A stretch of 37,282 nt of DNA from a virus. How positions within the stretch are numbered: the first letter of the stretch is position 1; each line of letters starts with the position of its first letter. Below the pieces are notes generated by a model that was not told the DNA's origin, did not search any database, and saw nothing but the letters and a program-made list of their open reading frames with translations. The stretch is from positions 1 through 37,282 of IMG/VR virus record IMGVR_UViG_3300036770_006325, one strand, 5' to 3'. Below, piece by piece: positions 27,940-36,296 of this stretch. A program made the translations under genes and the position numbers.

Positions 27940-30900
27940 ATGCCTTACGAAATAGATCCTAATAATAGAAAATGTGTGAGAAAAGCTGACAGTAAAAAAC
28001 GTGTTGGTTGCACAAAAGGCTCTGTTAAAAAATACCTTGCTGCTCTTCATGCCAATGTTAAAGACATTAAAGAATCTGAAGAATTTAAATGGGTGGATTG
28101 GGTCGTTGATAAAACGAATCAAATACCAACAAATATTAATGATTTTAAAATCGGACAAAAATTTGTTATTGATAAAGATGATAATAACCGAGGACCTTAT
28201 AGGGTTGAAGTAATAAAAACTAATGTTATAGATTTTGATGGGTACGGTAACAGAAGAACAGACACCATTAAAGTAAAATCATTAGACGATTTTACAAAAA
28301 AACTATGGGGTGATAATTTTTTAGTACGTCCAGATTACATAATAAACAATATTCTTAATGGTACATGGAGATTGGTTGATGACATTAAAGAATCTGAAAA
28401 AAATGAATTTGAATGGGTTAAAGACATATCAATGATGTTAGGGTTTGATGATTTAAAAATCGGTGATATTGTTAAACTTAAGGGTTACGACCCCAATGAT
28501 TGGGAAGTAGTGGACATATATATGACCGCTTCCTATATGACGGGTAAACCATCAGAAAAAAGAATCAAATTCAAAAGAACAAAAGGGAATTCATACGGTA
28601 ATTCATATTTAGAATTATGGAAGTCGTCATTAAATTCTGAAAATTATTTTGAATTAGTTGATAGAAAACTTTTTGAATCTGAAGAAGGTCAATTTGATTG
28701 GGTTAAAGATTCAATCAGTGAATTTGAATCTAGTCCGGCTTTTGGTTACTATCAAGAAATCAAAAATTTACTACAAGATGATTACAACATTAAAATAGAA
28801 GAATCAAGAACTTCTAAATCTAAAGTTTTTAAGATTTACGATTTATACGGTGATATAGTTGATGCTTGGAGTGAAAGACATTTTAGACCAGAAATAATAG
28901 AAGAAGATTTAAAAAGTCAAACAGAGTTCTATAGAGATAGGATTTCGGTATTATATGAATTGTTAGTACCATTTTTTAAAAAACACGGTTTAATTAAAAA
29001 TATTAATGAATCGGAAGAAGATGATTTTGAATGGGCTAAAGAAACTGTCAAAGGTTCTTTTTTAGAGTACAGGCATAAAGAAATTATGATAGATATTAGA
29101 GAACTTAGTCTTGAAGAATTAAAAAAGTTATATGATATAGTTTTACCTTACACAAATGATAAGGGTATTTTTATAAATGATGAGGGTGAAGAAATTTATT
29201 GGGGTGATCATTTACAATGTTTTAAAAACATAGTAGATGGTTCACTTAAGAAAAAAGCTATTTCTTTACACTGTGGTATTGAAGATAATGAGTATCAACC
29301 TTTAAAAGGTGCTGTTTGTTGTTTAAATAGTAGCTACGAAAATGAACCTAACAAAGAAAATATCATACCAATAAACGCTAGAGAACTTATTGGTGGTAAA
29401 ATCAACGAATCGGAAGAATGGTATAATGAAATTTTATCAGAAAAACCTTTATTAAAATTTGATGATTTAATGGTTGGTGATGTCATAGTTAATATTTCAC
29501 CTAACTTTTTAACAAGAAGCCCAGAATCTAAATTTCAATTAACATATTTTAATGTTTTATCATTTGAAGATGGGAAAACTTGGCGTAATGCTTACGAAGA
29601 ACCTGAAAAATACGTAATTTGTAATTTGGTTAAGGAAAACCCTGATACTGGTAATTTTATTCCAGTAAGTAGAACCGATTTAAAATTTCCTAGAGGTACA
29701 AACCAACCAATTTGGACTTTAATTTATCGTGAAGGTGTTCTTGAGGAATCCGAATGGTTTGAAGATGTTGTGAGTGATCCAATAATGTTAAAGGTTGAGG
29801 ATTTAGAAATGGGTGACATTGTAATCCCAACTTGTGTAAAAGAAGGGGAATATATTGTTAATGGTAAAGGTACTTCAGTTAAATTACTCGACGCACCGAC
29901 ACATTGGGTTACTTTAAAAAGACGCACCAAAGCAAACACAGGAGGTATTTTTATTGAGCATGATACGGAGATTGGTAAAAATTGTAGATTTAAATTGATA
30001 CATCGTGAAAATGATATAATTGAAGAATCTGAAGAAGATGATTTTGAATGGGTAGGGGACATTATTAAACCAACAGTCGATAATTTGAAATATTTGAAAA
30101 TTAATCAAGAGTTCATTATTAAAAAACCAGCCGGAGCAGATTCTTGGAACTCAAATCCAAAACCAATGAGGTTGAAAATTGTTAAAAAATCGGTTTTTGG
30201 TGATGATTTATATTATGTCACTAGTTTTGATTCTATAAATAAAAAATGGAGGGATTCGTTAACTCCTTTCAGTGAATATAGAATAATAGAACTTATTACT
30301 TCTGGGTATTGGACTCCTATTAACGATATAAAAGAATCTGAAGAGGATTATGATTGGACAAAGGAAATAATAGAGTCTGCATCAATATTTGATTACAATG
30401 GTAAAGAAATTATGATTGATATTTCTGATTTAGATGAAGAAGAAATTAATCAAGTTATTGAAATTATAAAACCATATATTTTACATTTTGATGCTACCAA
30501 ATGGTCTTGGTTTAAAAACGATGCGGGTGAAGAGATTTCTTGGAAAAACGATTGTTTAAAATCAAATGTTGGATATACAAAAAAAACAATTTCATTACAT
30601 TGTGGGGTTGAAGAAAATGATTATAAACCTCTTAAAGGAGCTGTTTGTTGTTTAAGTACTGGATATCATGATGAACCAGAAGAAGTTAAAGACCAAATTA
30701 TAAATGTAGATATTAAACCATTCTTAACACCTAAGAGGTTGGAAGAATCTGAAAAAAAACCTTTATTAAATGAAGGTCGTTACGATGCAATAACTAGAAG
30801 GGTTGTTAGAGATATTATGAAAGTTTTAACAACTAACCCTGAAGGTGGTGATTATGATTTACCGTATGATTTAGATGAGAATGAACATGAATACCAACAA

Positions 30901-31404
30901 CTAGGCTTAGGTTTTAGTCTTGAGGTACAAATAATCAGGACTGATGAAATGGAAGATGATTTTTATATTGATGCATCAACTTCTGATGATGACGAATACG
31001 AAAACGTTATGTTGATGACTATCTTTTTAAACGATAATTTTAGTGAAAAAAACTACCAAAAATTATTTTATAAGTTACAAGAAGTTGTTAGACATGAAAT
31101 AGAACATTTTACACAACAAGGTACTTATAGAATAGAAGATAGACCAATATACAAAGGTAATACAGTAAACCTTAAAACCGTTTATGGTCACCATAAAAAT
31201 GTTATCGAAGTTCCCGCTTTAGTACATGGTTTTTATCGTCGAGCCAAATTAGAAAAAAGACCTTTAGATGAGATTATGATGGAGGATTTGGATTCTGAGA
31301 TTGAAAAAGGTTTTTTAACAAAAAACCAAGCTGAAAAATTACTTTCAATTTGGATTGATTACACTAAGAAAAATCTTCCAGCAGCTATATACAAACAGAA
31401 TTAA
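27940..31404 (+). CDS. Giant modular polyprotein ending in a zincin-like domain
   Basis: 1154 residues. After an N-terminal segment (VGCTKGSVKKYLAALHANV, 22-40), the motif (I/L)x(E)SE...W occurs nine times, at residues 43, 149, 244, 355, 488, 601, 694, 797 and 934, for example IKESEEFKW, INESEEDDFEW, IEESEEDDFEW. Spacing is about 95-135 residues. Modules 4 and 8 are paralogues (both contain KEIMIDI, ISLHCG, PLKGAVCCL); several others share a D-[LF]-x-[IVM]-G-D-[IV]-[IV] barrel-like start. The last part, after LLNEGRYD, has HEIEH (1052-1056) and is a paralogue of the gene at 5964. The pattern suggests proteolytic release of nine or ten small domains. Confidence 0.78.
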   Translation: MPYEIDPNNRKCVRKADSKKRVGCTKGSVKKYLAALHANVKDIKESEEFKWVDWVVDKTNQIPTNINDFKIGQKFVIDKDDNNRGPYRVEVIKTNVIDFDGYGNRRTDTIKVKSLDDFTKKLWGDNFLVRPDYIINNILNGTWRLVDDIKESEKNEFEWVKDISMMLGFDDLKIGDIVKLKGYDPNDWEVVDIYMTASYMTGKPSEKRIKFKRTKGNSYGNSYLELWKSSLNSENYFELVDRKLFESEEGQFDWVKDSISEFESSPAFGYYQEIKNLLQDDYNIKIEESRTSKSKVFKIYDLYGDIVDAWSERHFRPEIIEEDLKSQTEFYRDRISVLYELLVPFFKKHGLIKNINESEEDDFEWAKETVKGSFLEYRHKEIMIDIRELSLEELKKLYDIVLPYTNDKGIFINDEGEEIYWGDHLQCFKNIVDGSLKKKAISLHCGIEDNEYQPLKGAVCCLNSSYENEPNKENIIPINARELIGGKINESEEWYNEILSEKPLLKFDDLMVGDVIVNISPNFLTRSPESKFQLTYFNVLSFEDGKTWRNAYEEPEKYVICNLVKENPDTGNFIPVSRTDLKFPRGTNQPIWTLIYREGVLEESEWFEDVVSDPIMLKVEDLEMGDIVIPTCVKEGEYIVNGKGTSVKLLDAPTHWVTLKRRTKANTGGIFIEHDTEIGKNCRFKLIHRENDIIEESEEDDFEWVGDIIKPTVDNLKYLKINQEFIIKKPAGADSWNSNPKPMRLKIVKKSVFGDDLYYVTSFDSINKKWRDSLTPFSEYRIIELITSGYWTPINDIKESEEDYDWTKEIIESASIFDYNGKEIMIDISDLDEEEINQVIEIIKPYILHFDATKWSWFKNDAGEEISWKNDCLKSNVGYTKKTISLHCGVEENDYKPLKGAVCCLSTGYHDEPEEVKDQIINVDIKPFLTPKRLEESEKKPLLNEGRYDAITRRVVRDIMKVLTTNPEGGDYDLPYDLDENEHEYQQLGLGFSLEVQIIRTDEMEDDFYIDASTSDDDEYENVMLMTIFLNDNFSEKNYQKLFYKLQEVVRHEIEHFTQQGTYRIEDRPIYKGNTVNLKTVYGHHKNVIEVPALVHGFYRRAKLEKRPLDEIMMEDLDSEIEKGFLTKNQAEKLLSIWIDYTKKNLPAAIYKQN

Positions 31405-31410
31405 TTTTTG

Positions 31411-31418
31411 TACATTTG
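31411..31418 (+). promoter_or_regulatory. -7 box TACATTTG
   Basis: TACATTTG 19 bases upstream of ATG 31437, opening a short operon of small genes after the polyprotein. Confidence 0.55.
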
Positions 31419-31436
31419 TGTATAAATTAATTTAAA

Positions 31437-31622
31437 ATGGGAAAACGTAAGAAAGAACACCGTAAAAGAGTTGCTGCACGTAATCAAAGAATTAAACAAG
31501 CACAAACAACCTTTAAAAACAAATTTCAAGAAGAATTGTTAAGACAAATTGAATTGGAAAAACAAAGAATTGCTGAAAATGGTGGTGCACCACCTGTAAA
31601 CCCTGAAACAGAAGGAGAATAA
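31437..31622 (+). CDS. Small basic phage protein
   Basis: 61 residues: a strongly basic start MGKRKKEHRKRVAARNQRIK followed by an acidic amphipathic helix and a Pro-rich tail. This layout is familiar from small proteins of large marine phages without known role. RNA or DNA binding through the N-terminus is plausible. Two bases separate it from the next gene. Confidence 0.65.
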   Translation: MGKRKKEHRKRVAARNQRIKQAQTTFKNKFQEELLRQIELEKQRIAENGGAPPVNPETEGE

Positions 31623-31624
31623 TT

Positions 31625-31825
31625 ATGAAAGATTTTTTAAAAACATTACCCTATAAACAGGCTTTGGCTGTTTATTTACTTTTATTTTTGGTATTGACCA
31701 TAGTAGGTAGATGCCTTGGTTATGATTGGTATGGGTTTAAATTTAGTATACCAATCATATCAATAACTCTAATTATTGATTTGTTGGCCACATATAAAAT
31801 ATACAAAAAATGGCGGAAAAATTAG
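31625..31825 (+). CDS. Small membrane protein with two TM segments
   Basis: 66 residues. ALAVYLLLFLVLTIVG (14-30) and FSIPIISITLIIDLLATY (39-57) are membrane segments joined by a short loop, with a basic C-terminus (KIYKKWRKN), which predicts a cytoplasmic tail. Overlaps the CYTH gene by 16 bases. Function unknown. Confidence 0.65.
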   Translation: MKDFLKTLPYKQALAVYLLLFLVLTIVGRCLGYDWYGFKFSIPIISITLIIDLLATYKIYKKWRKN

Positions 31826-32277
31826 AGTTTGAAAGAAAATTTCTTCTTCTAAAAAAACCGGTTTTAAAACCTGATGTTGTTGCCAGAATTGAACAACATT
31901 ATTTTGGTGATGAAAGAATTCGTCGTAAATCTGAAGAAGGTAAAGAAGATGTTTTTTATCATACCATTAAAAAAAATCTTAGACCTGGTGTAAATTCTGA
32001 GAATGAAAGAATAATAAATCGTGATGATTATTATTCTTTTTTAGAAAAATCAAAATACTTTATTGTTAAACATCGACATTATTATTTTATTGGGCCACTC
32101 AAATGGGAGGTTGACGTTTTTGAAGATATAAATTTGGTTGTAGCTGAAGTAGAGTACCCAAAAGAAGACTATAAACTCAAAATACCTAAATTTATTGAGG
32201 ATGTAACAATAATGGAAGTAACTAACTTTAGAGAGTTTAGTAATAAAAATATAGCAAAGAAAAAAATAACATATTAA
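31810..32277 (+). CDS. CYTH-domain protein (triphosphate tunnel fold)
   Basis: 155 residues. EFERKFLL (6-13) is the ExExK signature, followed by charged strands typical of the tunnel: ERIRRKSEEG, FYHTIKKN, KHRHYYF, KWEVDVFE, LVVAEVEY. CYTH enzymes bind triphosphates with divalent metal and hydrolyse inorganic triphosphate or thiamine triphosphate, or make cAMP. This short form most resembles the triphosphatase type. One base from the Nudix gene, so the pair likely work on phosphorylated metabolites in the same operon. Confidence 0.82.
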   Translation: MAEKLEFERKFLLLKKPVLKPDVVARIEQHYFGDERIRRKSEEGKEDVFYHTIKKNLRPGVNSENERIINRDDYYSFLEKSKYFIVKHRHYYFIGPLKWEVDVFEDINLVVAEVEYPKEDYKLKIPKFIEDVTIMEVTNFREFSNKNIAKKKITY

Positions 32278-32278
32278 T

Positions 32279-32902
32279 ATGGAAAAAATAATCGAAGAAT
32301 ATGAAATTACCAATCGGGAAGTAAAATATAATGGTTACTTTCAAGTTGAAGAATTAACTATTAAAAATAACAATAAAGAAATTAAACGTGAGGTTTTTAA
32401 GAGAGGTAATGCTGCCGCAGCTTTAGTTTATAATACCGAAACTAAAAAATACCTTTTTGTGGAACAATACCGTCCAGGAGCTGAAGGTGTATTAGTTGAG
32501 ATTGTTGCTGGTGGGATTGAGGAAGGTGAAAAACCACAAGATGCCATCAAAAGAGAAATCGCTGAAGAACTAGGTTATAAAGTAGATAAACTTTTACATA
32601 TAACTGATTGTTACGTTTCACCTGGTGCAAACAGTGAAGTTTTCGCTTTGTTTTATGTTGAGGTTAGTGAAAAAATCGGTGAGGGTGGTGGAATTGACGA
32701 TGAAAACATAAAAGTAGTCGAAGTTTCTGATTTAGGTCTTAATGGTAATTTATTTTTTGATATTTCTGATAACGGTGACATTATTCCACCTTATAAATTA
32801 ATAGATGCAAAATCTATCTTGGCGGTTAGTTTACATGTACAGGCTGAAATGATGAAAAAACTTTGGTCAACATTGTCTGATTATAAAATGAAATCTCTAT
32901 AA
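32279..32902 (+). CDS. Nudix hydrolase, ADP-ribose pyrophosphatase-like
   Basis: 207 residues. Nudix box G-x5-E-x7-REIAEELG runs from Gly79 to Gly99, with REIAEE at 92-97 as the metal-binding helix. VEQYRPGAEGVLVEIVAGG before it and CYVSPGANSEVFALFYVE after it are typical of ADP-ribose pyrophosphatases, which split ADP-ribose to AMP and ribose-5-phosphate. Cleavage of ADP-ribose would fit NAD turnover during infection; the isochorismatase-like gene two genes on belongs to a family containing nicotinamidase. The substrate is inferred from family resemblance. Confidence 0.85.
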   Translation: MEKIIEEYEITNREVKYNGYFQVEELTIKNNNKEIKREVFKRGNAAAALVYNTETKKYLFVEQYRPGAEGVLVEIVAGGIEEGEKPQDAIKREIAEELGYKVDKLLHITDCYVSPGANSEVFALFYVEVSEKIGEGGGIDDENIKVVEVSDLGLNGNLFFDISDNGDIIPPYKLIDAKSILAVSLHVQAEMMKKLWSTLSDYKMKSL

Positions 32903-32909
32903 TTTTTAT

Positions 32910-32917
32910 TATTTTTG
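32910..32917 (+). promoter_or_regulatory. -7 box just before a gene start
   Basis: TATTTTTG ends 5 bases before ATG 32923, another apparent leaderless start. Confidence 0.45.
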
Positions 32918-32922
32918 TCGTT

Positions 32923-33252
32923 ATGATGTCAGAAAATTATTTTAGAGAAATAGTAGACGAAGTCCTAAGAGAAGAATCTCGTGAGGAAGGATTTCAAATT
33001 CTACTTATTGGTTCACAAAACCGTGGTGAATGGGAAAAGTACTTAAAAGATGCTGTGGACAACTACGTTCAAGGTGTTGAAGAGGGTGAAGATAGTAGTA
33101 AATACAATATTGTTTGTATGGCTTTAGATTTTGCTAAATACCACCTAGTTAATGCTAACTTAATGGAACAAAAACCAAGTGACTCTTTTGGTGCAATAGA
33201 TTGGATGTTTAATTTGGGGTCTTCAGACAACGATGATACAGAAAAAGATTAA
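32923..33252 (+). CDS. Small acidic protein with targeting-like N-terminus
   Basis: 109 residues starting MMSENYFREIVDEVLREESR; the amphipathic helix ending in VLREES resembles the leader motif (I/L)xE seen in neighbouring genes, though it is more acidic. The second Met (32926) is an equally good start. The rest is helical and acidic, ending DNDDTEKD. No family known. Confidence 0.6.
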   Translation: MMSENYFREIVDEVLREESREEGFQILLIGSQNRGEWEKYLKDAVDNYVQGVEEGEDSSKYNIVCMALDFAKYHLVNANLMEQKPSDSFGAIDWMFNLGSSDNDDTEKD

Positions 33253-33255
33253 AAA

Positions 33256-33455
33256 ATGGTGTCCTATTAAAAAAAGTTAAAAAACAAGGGAAAAATAGGG
33301 TTCAACGCATCATTAATGCTTTTGAACAATGAATAGATTAACATTTCAACCTTTATAAAATTAGGGATAACACTTATATTAGTAATACTAATTGCTCTAA
33401 CCTTTTCTTTTTTAAAAAAAGAATCGGAAATACTAGAAAAATACATTAAATAAAT
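33256..33455 (+). pseudogene. Possible remnant of a membrane peptide gene
   Basis: One frame runs from ATG 33256 to the TAA at 33453-33455 and is interrupted by TAA and TAG. Between and after them it reads KKLKNKGKIGFNASLML and FIKLGITLILVILIALTFSF, the latter a good membrane segment. The standard code is used elsewhere, so these stops are real. It could be a decayed gene; no strong evidence otherwise. The remaining sequence shows no RNA structure that I can see. Confidence 0.25.
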
Positions 33456-34073
33456 ATGAATAAAATAGTTTTTTGGAACGTCAATACACAAGAAGACTTC
33501 TTCAATGATGGTCCTATGAAAGTACCGAACTCAGAAAGCATTAGACCTAAGTTAAGAGCTTTAACTGAATTTGCTAAAAATAAAAAAATAAAAGTAATTA
33601 ACGTACTTAGTTGGAATGACCCAAAGGCAAAATGGATTTCAACAACTCCCGACTACACTAAAACATTCCCATCACATTGTATAGCAAATACTGCCGGAAC
33701 CAATTTCATTTCTGAAACTTTAGTTGATGGGGACTATTTTTTAATAAAAGCTGACGCACCTTATATTGTTTTCCCTGATATTCACAAACACCGTAATATT
33801 CTTTTGTTTAAAACTGAGATGAGTGTTATTGAAGGTAATAAGTTTGCCGACAGTGTTTTAAACAACTTAGGTACGGTTATGATGCAAAGACCTGATTACG
33901 TTTTGTATGGTATTGGTGCAGGTTTAGTTGCTAGAGAACTTGCTCGTAGGGGTTATGAAGTTGTTGTTGTCACTGACGCAACCATCGAATTTACAGGACT
34001 ACCAATCAATTATGAAGAAATCGGTATCGGTCAAATAACAACAGAATCGTTGTTTTCGACCGAAACAGAATAA
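33456..34073 (+). CDS. Isochorismatase-like protein lacking the catalytic cysteine
   Basis: 205 residues. The start IVFWNVNTQEDFFNDG is the nicotinamidase/isochorismatase opening with the catalytic Asp (D14), and FPSHCIANTAGTNFI is the substrate-side motif. The family's nucleophile normally lies in a Y-G-V-x-T-x-x-C-V segment; here the matching region is YGIGAGLVARELARRGYEVVV, with no cysteine. Either it is inactive or uses another residue. If active, it would release nicotinic acid from nicotinamide in NAD salvage. Confidence 0.72.
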   Translation: MNKIVFWNVNTQEDFFNDGPMKVPNSESIRPKLRALTEFAKNKKIKVINVLSWNDPKAKWISTTPDYTKTFPSHCIANTAGTNFISETLVDGDYFLIKADAPYIVFPDIHKHRNILLFKTEMSVIEGNKFADSVLNNLGTVMMQRPDYVLYGIGAGLVARELARRGYEVVVVTDATIEFTGLPINYEEIGIGQITTESLFSTETE

Positions 34074-34096
34074 TTAAGATATTTATTTAATATAAA

Positions 34097-34711
34097 ATGG
34101 AGTATACAGAAGAAGAAATACTAGATATTGTACATAGATGGGAGAATAGTGGATTACTTTATGGGTTACCTTTATATGAAAAACAAGAGTTAGCACCTAT
34201 ATTTGACAACGTTTCAAGAATCGCTTTATCTAAGACCGACAAGGGTCAAATATCGATGAATTTGTTAGAAGATTTGGAAAACACAATGTTCCCAATTTGT
34301 CGTAGACTTTATCGTAGAGTGGGTTCAGATTTTGACATTGAAAAAATGATGGACAATTTAATTAAAGAAATTAAAGAAAAACAAGAATTTTTAAAAGGTC
34401 CTACTGATAGTAAAACAACGCCTTTAGTGCAATTCTGTATTGAATTTGCTGACTCCTATGAAGATGAAATCATTAGTAAAAAACAGTTTAATGAAATAGA
34501 ATACGAAGAAAGAGTTGAAAAAGTATTAGAAACTTTACGTAATATTTTATTAAACAAAGAAATGGTTTCGTTCGTTGACAGAACAAACTCTGATTGGAAA
34601 ATTATGTTGTCTGACTCTAAAAAGTCACCAAAACAAACACGTTATTGGAATCAACGTATTGCCAAAGAAGTTTTAACGTCGACATTACAAGATACTAATA
34701 AAGGAATATAA
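34097..34711 (+). CDS. Hypothetical protein, probably structural
   Basis: 204 residues, mostly helical and acidic with scattered Arg; no signal, no membrane segment, no cysteine motif. It is coupled to the following gene by TAATG, and both are of the length and composition of phage neck or connector proteins, which is inference from context only. The end, KQTRYWNQRIAKEVLTSTLQ, is a likely helix. Confidence 0.6.
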   Translation: MEYTEEEILDIVHRWENSGLLYGLPLYEKQELAPIFDNVSRIALSKTDKGQISMNLLEDLENTMFPICRRLYRRVGSDFDIEKMMDNLIKEIKEKQEFLKGPTDSKTTPLVQFCIEFADSYEDEIISKKQFNEIEYEERVEKVLETLRNILLNKEMVSFVDRTNSDWKIMLSDSKKSPKQTRYWNQRIAKEVLTSTLQDTNKGI

Positions 34712-35451
34712 TGGAATGGTTAAAAAAAGGTGCGGTAACTTTTTCTTTAGCTTTAGGTAAGTTAGAAAAAGATGTGTTCGCCCAAAACGGAAGTGAGGAT
34801 ATTTTAAATCAAAATGTAGGAATTGTTAACCCTTACGTTTCAAATAAATTAATGAGTGACCTTAAAGAAGGTCGTTTAACACAACAAGTTAAAGAATTTA
34901 GAAAAAAACATTATGAGATTCTTAAAGAATCTGCCAAATATAAATTCAAAGACGGTCAATTAATGACTGAACAAGAAGTTCGACAGTCAAAAATAACTCA
35001 AGGAGATCCTTACGATTCCTACCAAGTTGAAGTTGTTTTCGATAACAAAGCTTTAGGTAAGAGTTTATTTGAAGAGGGTGAGGTTAGACCTATGAAAATT
35101 CAAAGAGGGGTTGTGCCAAAACATAAAATTGAAAATTATGTTTCTAATGTTCATATTAGAGATATTGATGGTAAAAATAAATTAATTGATTTTTATATCC
35201 CAAATAAACCCGGTAACGAATCTATTATTAGAGAAATTAACCAAATTAGAAATAACCCAAGGGTTACTGATTTAACTAATTTTATCAAAATGTCTTTTAC
35301 AACTCAGGACGCTGAAATGTTAGTTTTTGAATATAAAATGTTGGCCTTTGACCGCGTAGTTGAGTACAACAACAATTATATCATTAAAATGTTTGCTGAG
35401 TGTACCGTAGATGGAAGATGGGCGGCCGAATGGACTCAAGTAATTGATTAA
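34711..35451 (+). CDS. Hypothetical protein, probably structural
   Basis: 246 residues, soluble, with mixed alpha/beta pattern: a helical N-terminus (KEFRKKHYEILKESAKYKF) and a beta-rich C-terminal half (VEYNNNYIIKMFAECTVDGRWAAEW). Overlaps the previous stop (TAATG). The contig of two coupled mid-sized genes fits virion assembly proteins, but no motif proves it. Confidence 0.6.
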   Translation: MEWLKKGAVTFSLALGKLEKDVFAQNGSEDILNQNVGIVNPYVSNKLMSDLKEGRLTQQVKEFRKKHYEILKESAKYKFKDGQLMTEQEVRQSKITQGDPYDSYQVEVVFDNKALGKSLFEEGEVRPMKIQRGVVPKHKIENYVSNVHIRDIDGKNKLIDFYIPNKPGNESIIREINQIRNNPRVTDLTNFIKMSFTTQDAEMLVFEYKMLAFDRVVEYNNNYIIKMFAECTVDGRWAAEWTQVID

Positions 35452-35460
35452 AAAAGAAGG

Positions 35461-36093
35461 TTAATTAACCTTCTTTTTTCTATTTTTTGCTGCTTCAGAC
35501 AATTTTTTTTTATGTTCTTCTGAAAATTTTTTACCTTTCATAGGTGATGGTCTACCTTTCATCTTCTCACTTAAATTTTTTCTAAACTTTTCACTTCTCT
35601 TCTTACCCCTGTTATTCTCATTTCTTTTTTTGGCAACTTCTGGGTTTTGTTTTTTACCTTTTAACGACTCACTCATTTTTCTTTTGGATTCTTCGCTATG
35701 TTTTCTACCCCACATTGGGTGATTTTTACCAGCTTGTAGGCCAATATGTAATTCACTTAATTTTTGTTTTAACTCATCACTTCTTTTAACACCCAAAGGA
35801 CTACCAGCTGTGGGTGAACAATTATAACCGTTTTTATATGAATTTAATTCATCAATCCAGTATTGTTCCCTCTCTATTAAAACACTTCTATCACACTCTT
35901 CAATAACTTCAAAAATAAAATCAGAAGTATTATGTTTATTGTAACTCCTTTGTAATGTTACAGAGTGATGTTTATTGTTAGATAAAGTCCTAATATGTTC
36001 ACGCCATCTTTTATCAATATCAACAGCACTACCAATATAAATCTTACCTGTTACCGTATTTTTAATTTGATATATCCCTGTTTTTGTTGCCAT
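35461..36093 (-). CDS. GIY-YIG homing endonuclease
   Basis: 210 residues. TGIYQIKNTVTGKIYIGSAV is the full GIY...YIG motif; Arg in DKRWREHIRTL, Glu in LIEREQYWIDEL and Asn in NGYNCSPTAG complete the active site. The C-terminal 100 residues hold three or four NUMOD3-like DNA-binding repeats (W-G-R-K-H-S-E-E-S-K-R-K-M type). Free-standing mobile gene, convergent with the preceding structural-type gene. A 50-residue peptide gene overlaps its start. Confidence 0.92.
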   Translation of the reverse strand: MATKTGIYQIKNTVTGKIYIGSAVDIDKRWREHIRTLSNNKHHSVTLQRSYNKHNTSDFIFEVIEECDRSVLIEREQYWIDELNSYKNGYNCSPTAGSPLGVKRSDELKQKLSELHIGLQAGKNHPMWGRKHSEESKRKMSESLKGKKQNPEVAKKRNENNRGKKRSEKFRKNLSEKMKGRPSPMKGKKFSEEHKKKLSEAAKNRKKKVN

Positions 36094-36214
36094 AGTACCT
36101 ATCCAAATTTTTCTTTTTTAAGACTTCCTTATTCCGCCAATAATAATCCATTTTCCATTTTCTTTTGGCTTCTAATTTTTCTTCTTCGGTTAAATATTTT
36201 TTCTTTCTTCCCAT
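36062..36214 (-). CDS. Basic 50-aa peptide upstream of an endonuclease
   Basis: Begins MGRKKKYLTEEEKLEAKRKW and continues KMDYYWRNKEVLKKKN. Nearly the same N-terminus as the peptide at 21123-21266, which precedes a different endonuclease family. It overlaps the GIY-YIG start by 32 bases in another frame. See the separate finding. Confidence 0.7.
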   Translation of the reverse strand: MGRKKKYLTEEEKLEAKRKWKMDYYWRNKEVLKKKNLDRYYGNKNRDISN

Positions 36215-36296
36215 ATTTATATAAATATTATAATGTTCTGAAAAAGTTCTAAAAATTATTTGAATTTTATTCTGTATTAAATGATATTTATAATAA

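Noticed and set aside
32050-33491. Minus-strand ORFs opposite the CYTH/Nudix/isochorismatase genes
   Set aside because: They are rich in Phe, Ile, Ser and Tyr, as expected from reading AT-rich coding sequence backwards, and lie opposite well-supported genes.
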